Shown here: piece after piece, positions 10,811-23,900 of the stretch
Layout of the letters: each line of letters opens with the position of its first letter
Numbering within the stretch: the first letter of the stretch is position 1
Source of the DNA: Glandiceps talaboti
Lineage: Eukaryota; Hemichordata; Enteropneusta; Spengelidae
Assembly (NCBI RefSeq): GCF_964340395.1
Contig: NC_135562.1
Location: forward strand, 14,929,796 to 14,993,795
Direction: 5' to 3'
DNA: 64,000 nt
Translations under genes and position numbers: made by a program
The notes under the pieces: generated by a model
What the model was told of the DNA's origin: nothing
Seen by the model: only the letters and a program-made list of their open reading frames with translations
Database searches by the model: none

Positions 10811-11584
10811 TTATCCAAACTCTAGAATCTTCAATTTACCGGTACAAATATTACACTGGTACCATCAAGCAAAATGACAGATATTTGCATCTCCAAGTTG
10901 TCTTGTCGGAAATGCCATTTTGACAGTAAACTTTAAGTAAATTTCAACATGAAAAATGAAACTCACACAAATGCAAAAGACCTTAGGTCCTGGGTCTTCT
11001 GGCTTTCTACATTCGTAATAATCTTATGTAGCACACATATTACTATTGCCAATTAGAATTAACAGCCACTACACAAGGCTGGATACTCAACCAGGCAGTA
11101 AAATTAACATATCTTGTGCTGAAGTTCAAGGTTAAAAGTCACTTTTCCACATAGGGTCAACTAGACCACAACAAAACAAATTGTTGAAATCAACATAATT
11201 AAAGGCTGCCAAGTGTAAGTTAAGTAACATAATGTACAGGCATCATGTGACTAAATCAACCAATCAGCCGCTATGCATGGTCTCCATGAAAATAACTGAG
11301 TCTGAAATACTGAGTTTTCAGGCTGTGTGAGTAATTGCCAGGTCAACCATTCAGCCTTCTACAGTGACTACCATCATACAAATTTGTACTCTCTAAATTA
11401 AATTCTCTAAATTAAACCTTTTTTTTTTCATTTTAACGTAAGTTTGTGATTTTTTGTTTCACTTCCTATACAAATTGACAGCTTAAACATCAAAACTTGT
11501 TAGCTGTTTTGCTAAATCATGAAAGGGAAGACTTTCAGAGAAAAAATTGTACTTCTTTGTGAACTACCTACCCCTTACTACTCT

Positions 11585-11590
11585 TTTATT
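11585..11590 (-). terminator. BPNT2 poly(A) signal AATAAA
   Basis: AATAAA on the minus strand, 84 bp after the BPNT2 stop codon, the nearest canonical signal. Confidence 0.6.
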
Positions 11591-11673
11591 AACTTGGTAT
11601 GATCCTGTTCTTTCATAAAGTGGGACAGCTTACATATGCTAGGGGTGTGTAGCCTATATTGAGAGGGATGGAA

Positions 11674-11936
11674 TTACTTTTTGTGGTGAGCCGCTTCAAA
11701 GGCAGGCTGTAGACCTTGTAAATACTTGTTATGATCTGATAGAGTGGCTAAAAGTCCAAACTCATTCTTGGGGTTAGAGTCACCTGAGTAATCTATGAGA
11801 TTTCCCTTTAAGTCTGTCTGTATGCCATTCATGTGTGCTAATAAAGCATTACCAGCACAAATGTCCCATTTTTTGATCAGCGTCACGTGAACGTAGGCAT
11901 CGGCTATTTCATCAAACAGTGCCCAGGTTTTGTAGC
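11674..11936 (-). CDS. BPNT2: BPNT2 exon 5 (C-terminus, stop TAA)
   Basis: [20 protein letters not shown], then [12 protein letters not shown], the superfamily's second signature (WD..AG), then ..AHHKK and a stop. Acceptor ..GACCTTACAG. Confidence 0.95.
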
Positions 11937-14900
11937 CTGTAAGGTCAAAGATAAAGCAAGGTAATATAACACAGCAGTCTACAATGGAAGGTGTACAAAC
12001 GTGTAAAAAAAAGTTAGTCTCAGATTCAGAATCAGATTCAGATATCCAGCCTCTTTAGTCCCAGATCGAGAAATTCACAATAACGCCCAACGATAACCAG
12101 TCAGACAAGGACTTATATACTAGTCTCTTTGCATTTCAAAATGTCTTTATGTGCATAAAAATTGTAAACTGAGAAATCCCCAGTCTAATCAAGTAAATGT
12201 GAAGCTGAACCATTCGATGATTCCTACAGTCTCAATGGTAATAATTCTTGTTTGATTGACTTCATTGAGTGTCATCTTAATTATATCAAGCTGAGGTTCA
12301 ATGAGACTACTAATATCAAGTTTCAAATCTGAATCTGATTCTGAATCTGAGACTAACTTTATATGCATTTTACAAACATAAATACTGTAAACTTGGAAAT
12401 TTTCATCAAAGACTTCTTTTGGCTTATTTCGCTAGACAACAAAAAACGTAAAAATAAGTAATGACTAAAATTCCTTCTTGCACATGAACACAATGTACCA
12501 GTCTGGAAATTACAAAAAAAATGATCTTTGAGAACTAGCTGAAGACTGTAAAATTGCAAAATATTGTAGTAGTGAAAACATCAAGGTTTATAGTATACTA
12601 GAAGGACTTTGGGTTCATACATTGTAGTTACAAATGAAAATTTCCCTTCAGTGTCAAAATATATTCCGGAAGTGTTCCCTGTCGTGTCATCTCATATCTG
12701 CTTTGTCCGAGGTGTACTATACGTTTATCTGCCAATTGCCATTTCATGTGAGGCAGAACTTGCACACATGTAGAACAGTGTTCACCTCTTACAGACATTG
12801 TGAAGGTCATATATCTTAGGGGCTCTAATTCCTATTCCTAACCTTGACCCGAACTCCCTAGCTTGACTATAACTCTATAGAAATCGTACAGTTGGTCCAC
12901 TGTTCTACATCCCTTCCCTTGTTACATGTTCTATATTACATTTCAACCTACCTGCTCCTCCTGCAGGAATAACTTCAGTATTTTCACCAAATGAGGCTTT
13001 GACCACTTTTTCCACATCACCAGAATGTGACCTCGATACGATGATTTTTTTAGCAGCTGTGTCTGAATGTCTTGGTGGAAGCTCATATCCTGATGATCCC
13101 TTCGTTACCCAGGCCCATGCTGTGAGGAAAACAATAAACATCAACAAATAAATATTAACAAATAAATCTAAACGCATATCAAGAAATGACTGTGTAAATC
13201 TGTGAAACTTGTAAACTTGCCATTTTGAGTGGTGCATTATGGGAAAAGTGTAAACAATCTGTCACATTGTTTGTGACAAGTAATCTAGTCTTGGTTACAC
13301 TGACTGTTGTGACAACAGATAATCTAGTCTTGGTTACATGGATTGTTGTGACAACAAGTAATGTAGTCTTGGTTACAGATTGTTGTGACAACAAGTAATC
13401 TAGTCTTGGTTACACTGATTGTTGTGACAACAAGTAATCTAGTCTTGGTTACACTGATTGTTGTGACAACAAGTAATCTAGTCTTGGTTACACTGATTGT
13501 TGTGACAACAAGTAATCTAGTCTTGGTTATACTGATTGTTGTGACAACAAGTAATCTAAACTAGTCGTGGTTTACATTGAACTTGTAAGAAGGCCATCCT
13601 TCCAATCTTGCAAGATGGGGTGGTATCATAAAAAGAACTATGTCCAGTTATTTCAGTTTGCAATTTGGCAATTGATAGGTTACAACATTTAGTAATGTAC
13701 ACCTACATGTCAAGTTTAATACATGGACATCTCCATCTACAAAATGTAGAATAATCACGGCTTTGTGACTATGATACCAGTATGTGTCTCTCCATCAAAT
13801 GCCTTGATGGAACCTCATTAAAACTTGTACCTTAGATCACCTTCAAATGTTTACAACCTGTCATTATCCAAACACAAACTGATCAAGCACAGAGCTCCTT
13901 TTATACTAGCATCAGATGACAGTGCCACCATCTTAAAACTACAGAAACATAACAACTCGCCCAATTGGGCAGTGAGTTCTTAATGACAGCCAATCATGTT
14001 AACCCTTTAAGGGTGATCTAAGATACATGAGTTTTGATGACTTTTCTTCAACTTCAAGTCAGATGATGGAAAGATAGATATCGTAGCCATAACGCCTTGA
14101 TTATTCAAGGTAGGAGAACTCTTGTACGACACAACACAATTCTGGTGGCCGTGATTTCTCTCATGCTTGTTCCATCCACCAAGAAAACGACTGTGGTAAT
14201 CGAGCCTTTGGTTCACAAAAAAGCAAACTAAATCTATTGTTCTTCAATGTGGTAGATTAACCAAGTGGGTGATATTGTGTGATTCTAATCAACCTGTGGT
14301 CAAGATAGTGTAAACATTAGAAGTCCAAAAAATACAGTACACTGCCACATTTATGGAACTCTGTCAATAAAACTCTGCAAACGCCTCCCTACTGAGACTA
14401 CAATTAAACCAACTTCCATTCAATAGCATATCACTGTTGTATCAACATGTTGTGACAATGACCTTAATTACTAGAGTAATAACAGTTTTTGATTGCATGA
14501 TACAGTAAGTTAGGTTATGTCATGTAGTGTACAGAATCATGTTTACCTACCAGTTTTGTGTTCAAATGGTTTATGTATAACTCCAATTGCTGGACGACCT
14601 TTGACCGCAACACACACCATAGTTGTCACATACTGTAGTAAATTTTCTGTAAAAATGATAAGATGCAATAAAACAATTTAATGATGATAGTTGTAGCAGT
14701 GAGGCAGAACTACAAATATTTGTAACAATGTACATATGCAACTGATGGGAAGAGGCAGGTGGAGGTAACCTCGACTGGAAAAAAAAAAAAAAAAAAAAAA
14801 AAATTCATCTGACACCCTTCCACAATATTGATCCAACATCACAAAATGTAATTCTAATCTCTGACCCATTGACCTCTGACCCCTGACCTCTACGAAATGC

Positions 14901-17900
14901 CACATCAAAATTCAATTTAACTTTTCCCTCGGGAAGGTTCATAACTGACAGTATTTATTTTAATTTTATTTTTATCTCACCATACCATCTCATCTAAAAA
15001 TGAATAAATTTTATGATTTACGATCTCTAATACATATTGGACGCCAACACATAATTAACTTAAGGACTGCCAGTACTAATATTACAACTGCTGACATCGA
15101 TGCATTGACGAACAGAACTTGTTACAAAAAGGGAAAAAGTAAACAACTGAATTGGATTAATTACACTCAGCCCAGCAAATTTGTTTGTGAACGTGAACTA
15201 TTTTAGTATTATGTGAAGAGGCCATACAAGTTACAACTGCTCTTATCACGTGCCGAAATGTAATACAAGTCTCTGTACTTCCAACATGCTGTGCCAAAGT
15301 ATTATCAATCCAACTCAGTTGTTCGTTTTCCCTGTTTATAACAGGTTCCGTTTGTCAAAACTTCAATGTTGACAGTTGTAACAGAAATGGTAAAAAATGG
15401 ATGAAGTACATGTACACTCATATGGTCAAATTCAGAATTCACAAATCATTGAATTATTTCCTGGTTATCATAAAATAATGCATTGCACACCATATTTCCT
15501 GAAAAGGTAATTTGAGAAATTCACATGATAACACATGAAACTTTTGTTACATAGATTTCTTGCAGCTCTTTCAGTGCAGGATGTCAGTCAGTTATTTTCT
15601 AGAGATCTACTGTTTTATGCCTCTTATGGTCAAAACTGCACTGAAAGTATTATAGAACACTTCACTTTATCTCACTTTATGTACGTTGTTACAATCACAC
15701 AGCACATCTTTCAACAAAACATACATTTTAGTTTAAGAGCGCTCCAAAATCCAACAATAGACGTTACCACTTTTCATGATCAATCAGTATTGCTAACACC
15801 ATACTGCACATCTACAGCGTACAACACTTTAAGTACGTTGTTACAATCACACAGCATGTCTTTCAACAAAACATACATTTTAGTTTGAGAGTGCTCCAAA
15901 ATCCAACACCAGACGTTACTACTGTTTGTGATCAATCATTATTGCTAACACCATACTGCACATCAACAGCGTACAACACTTTATGTACCAGTACATTTAC
16001 TACTGAAACACAATTTAGTATTTCCTATTTCTATATATATAAATACACACAGCTCTAATATTTATTTTGATGTATATCTTGTCTACAATGTCTTCTTAGT
16101 GCTCTTTTTAGACATCAATGACAGTTTTACAAGGTCAAGTTCTAAAAGAGACTGTACGATGCGTCAGGTCATTCTGCCCTTACTGGCCTCCTCTCTCCCG
16201 ACTGTATCAATCTGATGTCATGGTCAATTTAACGCCTTTTATCATGTACATAGCTGTGATTGGAAGTAATCAGATCTAGAAGGAAATTCTAGACAGGGCC
16301 CAGTTCAATACAGATGTGAGAGGGGTTGACCGATGTGTCAAGGCACCCTGTCACAGTGTACTTTACTGACAGTGAGACTAGTTCTAAAAATCTCATAGTA
16401 CTTTCTTCTTCAAAGGGGAACACCACTCCAGGAATACACACTTTTAAACCCATCAACCTGTTTATCCCAGGATGGTGGCGACCTGTACATTCCTGTATGT
16501 TACCCACCCTAACCCTTCTGCTAGCATGCTAGTAGACACTTCTAAACTAACCCACCTGTATATTCCAGAGGGTTATCCAACCTAATCCTTCTGCTTGTAG
16601 TAGACACCTCTAAAGTAACCCACCTGTATATTCCAGAGGTTTACCCAACCTAATCCTTCTGCTTGTAGTAGACACTTCTAAACTAACCCACCTGTATATT
16701 CCAGAGGTTTACCCAACCTAACCCTTCTGCTTGTAGTAGACACCTGTAAACTAACCCACCTGTATATTCCAGAGGTTTACCCAACCTAACCCTTCTGCTT
16801 GTAGTAGACACTTCTAAACTAACCCACCTGTATATTCCAGAGGGTTATCCAACCTAATCCTTCTGCTTGTAGTAGACACCTGTAAACTAACCCACCTGTA
16901 TATTCCAGAGGTTTACCCAACCTAACCCTTCTGCTTGTAGTAGACACCTCTAAACTAACCCACCTGTATATTCCAGAGGTTTACCCAACCTAACCATTCT
17001 GCTTGTAGTAGACACTTCTAAACTAACCCACCTGTATATTCCAGAGGGTTATCCAACCTAACCCTTCTGCTTGTAGTAGACACCTCTAAACTAACCCACC
17101 TGTATATTCCAGAGGTTTACCCAACCTAACCCTTCTGCTTGTAGTAGACACTTCTAAACTAACCCACCTGTATATTCCAGAGGGTTATCCAACCTAATCC
17201 TTCTGCTTGTAGTAGACACCTCTAAAGTAACCCACCTGTATATTCCAGAGGTTTACCCAACCTAACCATTCTGCTTGTAGTAGACACCTCTAAAGTAACC
17301 CACCTGTATATTCCAGAGGTTTACCCAACCTAACCATTCTGCTTGTAGTAGACACCTCTAAAGTAACCCACCTGTATATTCCAGAGGTTTACCCAACCTA
17401 ATCCTTCTGCTTGTAGTAGACACTTCTAAACTAACCCACCTGTATATTCCAGAGGTTTACCCAACCTAACCCTTCTGCTTGTAGTAGACACCTGTAAACT
17501 AACCCACCTGTATATTCCAGAGGTTTACCCAACCTAACCCTTCTGCTTGTAGTAGACACTTCTAAACTAACCCACCTGTATATTCCAGAGGGTTATCCAA
17601 CCTAATCCTTCTGCTTGTAGTAGACACCTGTAAACTAACCCACCTGTATATTCCAGAGGTTTACCCAACCTAACCCTTCTGCTTGTAGTAGACACCTCTA
17701 AACTAACCCACCTGTATATTCCAGAGGTTTACCCAACCTAACCATTCTGCTTGTAGTAGACACTTCTAAACTAACCCACCTGTATATTCCAGAGGGTTAT
17801 CCAACCTAACCCTTCTGCTTGTAGTAGACACCTCTAAACTAACCCACCTGTATATTCCAGAGGTTTACCCAACCTAACCCTTCTGCTTGTAGTAGACACT

Positions 17901-20900
17901 TCTAAACTAACCCACCTGTATATTCCAGAGGGTTATCCAACCTAATCCTTCTGCTTGTAGTAGACACCTCTAAAGTAACCCACCTGTATATTCCAGAGGT
18001 TTACCCAACCTAACCATTCTGCTTGTAGTAGACACCTCTAAAGTAACCCACCTGTATATTCCAGAGGTTTACCCAACCTAACCATTCTGCTTGTAGTAGA
18101 CACCTCTAAAGTAACCCACCTGTATATTCCAGAGGTTTACCCAACCTAACCATTCTGCTTGTAGTAGACACCTCTAAAGTAACCCACCTGTATATTCCAG
18201 AGGTTTACCCAACCTAACCATTCTGCTTGTAGTAGACACCTCTAAACTAACCCACCTGTATATTCCAGAGGTTTACCCAACCTAACCCTTCTGCTTGTAG
18301 TAGACACTTCTAAACTAACCCACCTGTATATTCCAGAGGGTTATCCAACCTAACCCTTCTGCTTGTAGTAGACACCTCTAAAGTAACCCACCTGTATATT
18401 CCAGAGGGTTACCCAACCTAACCCTTCTGCTTGTAGTAGACACCTCTAAACTAACCCACCTGTATATTCCAGAGGGTTACCCAACCTAACCCTTCTGCTT
18501 GTAGTAGACACCTCTAAACTAACCCACCTGTATATTCCAGAGGGTTACCCAACCTAACCCTTCTGCTTGTAGTAGACACTTCTAAACTAACCCACCTGTA
18601 TATTCCAGAGGGTTATCCAACCTAACCCTTCTGCTTGTAGTAGACACCTCTAAAGTAACCCACCTGTATATTCCAGAGGGTTATCCAACCTAACCCTTCT
18701 GCTTGTAGTAGACACCTCTAAACTAACCCACCTGTATATTCCAGAGGGTTATCCAACCTAACCCTTCTGCTTGTAGTAGACACCTCTAAACTAACCCACC
18801 TGTATATTCCAGAGGTTTACCCAACCTAACCCTTCTGCTTGTAGTAGACACTTCTAAACTAACCCACCTGTATATTCCAGAGGGTTATCCAACCTAACCC
18901 TTCTGCTTGTAGTAGACACCTCTAAAGTAACCCACCTGTAAATTCCAGAGGGTTACCCAACCTAACCCTTCTGCTTGTAGTAGACACCTCTAAAGTAACC
19001 CACCTGTATATTCCAGAGGGTTATCCAACCTAACCCTTCTGCTTGTAGTAGACACCTCTAAACTAACCCACCTGTATATTCCAGAGGTTTACCCAACCTA
19101 ACCCTTCTGCTTGTAGTAGACACTTCTAAACTAACCCACCTGTATATTCCAGAGGGTTATCCAACCTAACCCTTCTGCTTGTAGTAGACACCTCTAAAGT
19201 AACCCACCTGTATATTCCAGAGGGTTACCCAACCTAACCCTTCTGCTTGTAGTAGACACTTCTAAACTAACCCACCTGTATATTCCAGAGGTTTACCCAA
19301 CCTAACCCTTCTGCTTGTAGTAGACACTTCTAAACTAACCCACCTGTATATTCCAGAGGGTTATCCAACCTAACCCTTCTGCTTGTAGTAGACACCTCTA
19401 AAGTAACCCACCTGTATATTCCAGAGTGTTACCCACCCTAACCCTTCTGCTTGTAGACACCTCTAAAGTAACCCACCTGTATATTCCAGAGTGTTACCCA
19501 CCCTAACCCTTCTGCTTGTAGACACCTCTAAACTAACCCACCTGTATATTCTAGAGTGTTACCCACCCTAACCCTTCTGCCTGTAGACACCTCTAAACTA
19601 ACCCACCTGTATATTCCTGTGTAGCATCTAGAGGATCAATCCATACAGCAATATCTTCTACAGGTACATATTCATCAGCAGAGATAGTTTTAAAAACTTC
19701 AGGCAATTCCTTGTCTGGCATCTGGATTTCATCAGGATTCCAAACGTCACTATTTTCATGTTCTTCTGATATAACCTGTATGTGGTAAACCAAAGGATTT
19801 CAAATTAGTTATCAGTGTTTTTGTTAAGGGCGGTAAGTACTAAGGCTTAATAAAACAAATTATGTGGTTCCAATTACGCTCAATTCTAGAATAGATGGGG
19901 CAGGAAGATTTTTTATTTTACTATTTTTTTTTTCAGTGTGAGTGTCTTATTCAGGTTTTCCACCATTTTCCAAATGGTCTCTGTGTTGTTTATTTCTTCT
20001 TATCAGGTGTACAGCCATTACAGATTGGAAGAACAGTTTTAGAGTGTCTTTTTAAGTCGATGTAAGTTTCCACATTCACTATTTCTCGTGAGACTTCACA
20101 ATTTTTGCGATTTTATTATTTTTTTCTTGAATATGTAAAAAAAAAAGGTTTAGGGTCGGCAGTCGGAACCAAACAATTATTTTTTTAGACCTATAAATGG
20201 ACGATCACACAATGTCGCAGAAGCTCAATTATATGGTTGATCTCAATATCCATCAGGGGTCCATGTTGGCTAATCACAATGTCCATGTGTGTATATTTCA
20301 ATGGTGAAGACATGTATGTAATGTATACATGCTGATCATTATGTAAATTACAATGTTATTAATATGTAAATCATTATGCAAATGAGCCAATATCCTTGCA
20401 ATCTCTCCTAGGAAGAACACTGATTAACATTTTAAAGGCTATGATATACTTTTTAATTAACTCGGTATTGATTCCTTATACAGGCAATTAGAATGAACAA
20501 TGAAGACTGGGAGTTCAATGAGACATGCTAGAGATATCATGTAGGCAAAATGCCATCAATTTATAAATTTAGAAACACGTAAACCTGATACTTGAGGTCA
20601 TGGTTCCAACACATCATAACACATCAAGCTAAAGTGGATCATAAAAGAAAACTTCTAGTTGTGTGGCCACTTCGTTTTCTACTGTCACTGAAATCATTTC
20701 CATTCATGTAATACAAGCTGAATTTCAGAGCGTTTTTACTTGGGGTTAAAATAGTCACATAAAATACTAATTATGGGTTTTTTTTATGTTAACATGGATG
20801 TATGCCCTCGATGGAATTGTTCGCATAGCAGAGGTTACCAGTACTCCACATTCTAGTACATGTATAACTACTACAAGTATACATGTAGCTTAAATTAGCA

Positions 20901-23900
20901 GTACATGTAGTCCCATGTCTACAGACTACCAATTCTTGTCATGGAGCTATCATAATTTACCACTGGTAGCCCACCCAGGCTACAATGTACCACTGATTAT
21001 GTGATGAAGATGGAGATTGATGGACATGAAAGTATACACCTATTTCCAATAGAGAAAATCTGTTTTCAGTTCAGGAATATGGGACTACCCTGCCCCAATC
21101 CTTGGGCTGCTAAAGAAAAAAGTTAATTTCAAGCACTGGATTATAGGTGATGGATCATTTTGTCCCAATTTCAAATCGTCCCAATTTCAGTGCATCAGAT
21201 TTCTGGGCTGATTGTTTGTTATATTTTGCAGTATCTGTACAAGGTCTGATTTTCCTACCAAAACAAGGAAGGGATATTAAACCAAACTGAAAAGTCAGTA
21301 TATATTGGATGTATGGTGTTTTTTACGTTGTGGTATCGAAATGTCTTTTATAAATAAAATCCTTGCACTCGTAAATCATATTGCAAAGATCTGTAAATTA
21401 CTTTACTATGTAATTTTGCAATAGGAATAGGAAGAGTTGAAAATGAGGCTACAATGTACATGTAGTTGAAATTGGGACAAAGTCAATTTCAATCATACAT
21501 GTAGATTACATCATAGAATTATTTCTACGTTATACCAGAATGCTAGGTTTGACTTCTGCCAATGCCTGAATGGAAAGTGATGGTAAGGTTTATTATACAG
21601 CCCATTTCACATTAGTGTTTACTGGCTGTTTGATACAACCATGCAAAAAACAATAAGAAATTGCATTCTCTGTAATACATTGTAAGATAAGAAGTACATT
21701 GTACATGTATGAATGAATACAGTTGATTGCAAGACCGCTATTTCTTGCTACATTATGTGACAATGTCTACATTAAATAAACCACAAATGTAACATACTGC
21801 AATTAAAAGAGATGGAGACATGCATGTGACAATATTTTGATGTCTGCATGGCAGCACATGAATTCATGATTTAGCATTCTCATAAACCAGAGCTGTTATT
21901 TCTTCCGCTACACTTCGAAATAAAGGCAGTTGGACGGCGTGTTATTAATGGTGCCGTAAAACAAGCAGTGGTTTGCAACGATGTGATTTAGATAAAGTGA
22001 TGCAAAAAACTTTATTCATTCACTTTTGCAATCTCAAAGCGTACATGTACATGTAGCATGTGCACTGCAGTTTCTTAAATTGGTTTCTGTGTGGTTGGAT
22101 GAAACAGCGCCAGTGAATGGTAACATAAAATGGACGGTAAAATACACACAATTTGATTGGTTAACAAACTATGATATATTGTGCAATATGTACCCCCTAT
22201 ATTGACCCTGTAATACGGTCTGAAATTGCAGTCAACATTTCACACATACGATTTTACACTGGATTTAGCAGCACAGCTGTGAAGCCCTAAATGTGAATGA
22301 AACGACAAATGCTACCAAAAGTCTACCTTTACTAAATCCCACTCATCTTTTTATGACAATGTGTAACACATGTCGTTTATGACTTAGTGTCAGATTTCAA
22401 CTTTTGCACGCAGAGGTCAATCAATTCTATACAAATACATGTGTTAAAATATCATGAATAAATTATATCATAGGCCAATTCCCACTGTTATTTTATAATC
22501 TCTTTCTTTTATCTACTTTGATGAGACTGTGAATAGAAAATCAGTATTATATTATGCATTTAAGACAATAATATGGAATTTATACCCCGGCCATTCCACA
22601 TCACGACATAGCGCATGGCAACACATGTCTACATCATTGGTTTTGCTGTGTTTGAAATAAAATTGTCATTACCACCCCTGATTTTATTTTATTTTATATA
22701 TTACTGGCACTGGTATAATTAATATTCTGCAATATTTTTCTTCATTCAGCCGGATAATACGCATGCCCTAAAGGTTTTGTTACTTCTCGTCTCGTAGTGA
22801 CAATGGCTCGTTAGTTCACCCGTATTTTCCTTGGATGAACAAAGAAAAATATTGTGGAATGACATCTAATTATTTTTCTCCATAATATTTTGAGTTCAAA
22901 AAAAGGTAAGACTTGCTGGGGAAACAACTCTGTAATAATGTATGTATGTTCAGGAGGAGAACTGCCATCAAACTGCTATCATCACAATACACTATTATTG
23001 GTGGAGGGTCTATGTATTCATAAATTATTTTTCGAAAACGTTCAAGTTCAATATTCAAGTATACATGTACCTGTACTTACTTATCAGTTACACGATAGAC
23101 CCTCCACCACCAACAGCTGGTGGAGGGTGGAGGGTCTATGGTTAATATTAAGAATAGTTGTTCAATTCAAGATGTATAAGTTGTGGCACTCACTCACATC
23201 ACTTACATTGTACCATAAATGATGTGGGGGTGATATGAAATGCATTGATTTCTAATTTCAGAACCAAATTTATTTATTTATTTATTATTTACAAATGCAA
23301 ACAGGATATACATGTAAGAGAGGTAAAGCAAGAAGTGTTGTAATGTTTAAAAATGGGTATGCAGTACAGTACAGCTATACTACTGGTAATGGTAGTATCT
23401 ATCAGAACAAGTTGGAATCCAAACATTTTTTCGACTACCCAAAAATATTTGACTGGTTGATAAAATTTGCTCCAGAAAATTTTGTCCATGCACGTATGTC
23501 ATTTAGGGTCGGATAGGCTAGTAACAGTGGTGATAATTCAGAAAGGAACAGGACACTTTCGATGAGTTGATGTCTGTGCTTGTTGTGGCCACGTGGCAGA
23601 ACGCCTACACTGTTGTGACTGACAATCAGATATAAATAAACAGTACAACTCGTCTATTAATATGTTCTGCAAATGGTGGATTATGGGAGATTAGTACCGT
23701 ATGAAGAAAAAATGCTGGCGACACTACTAAAATACTAAAAAAAAATTGAAAAATGACCCTGACCCTAAAAAAATCTGAAATGAAATCAGTCGAGAAGAAT
23801 ATTCGTATTTCAGTGTCATCTGACGTCGTATAATCGTGTCGGCAGCTGTCCACCATTTCGTCACTATTCGCATCAATCATTCACCGGCCGGTATTGTTAC

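Larger units (their letters stand above)
7141..11584. other. Intergenic region between DLGAP5-like and BPNT2
   Basis: Both flanking genes run leftward, so this holds the DLGAP5-like promoter (right of 7140) and the region beyond the BPNT2 poly(A) signal. Apart from the repeats listed separately I see no exon. The unassigned parts (8040-8420, 8510-9478, 9760-10240, 10810-11584) are AT-rich and featureless. Confidence 0.5.
14647..16416. other. Left part of BPNT2 intron 2
   Basis: AT-rich. It holds a poly-A run at about 14778-14803 and an imperfect tandem duplication at about 15680-15985; no exon seen. Confidence 0.5.

Noticed and set aside
16480-19616. CRISPR-like array
   Set aside because: Contiguous 68-bp tandem units without unique spacers, in a eukaryotic intron.
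23295-23516. 73-codon plus frame ([14 protein letters not shown]..) as a nested gene in BPNT2 intron 1
   Set aside because: Protein-like but isolated; no convincing donor, partner exon or recognised family, so mentioned only in the intron entry.
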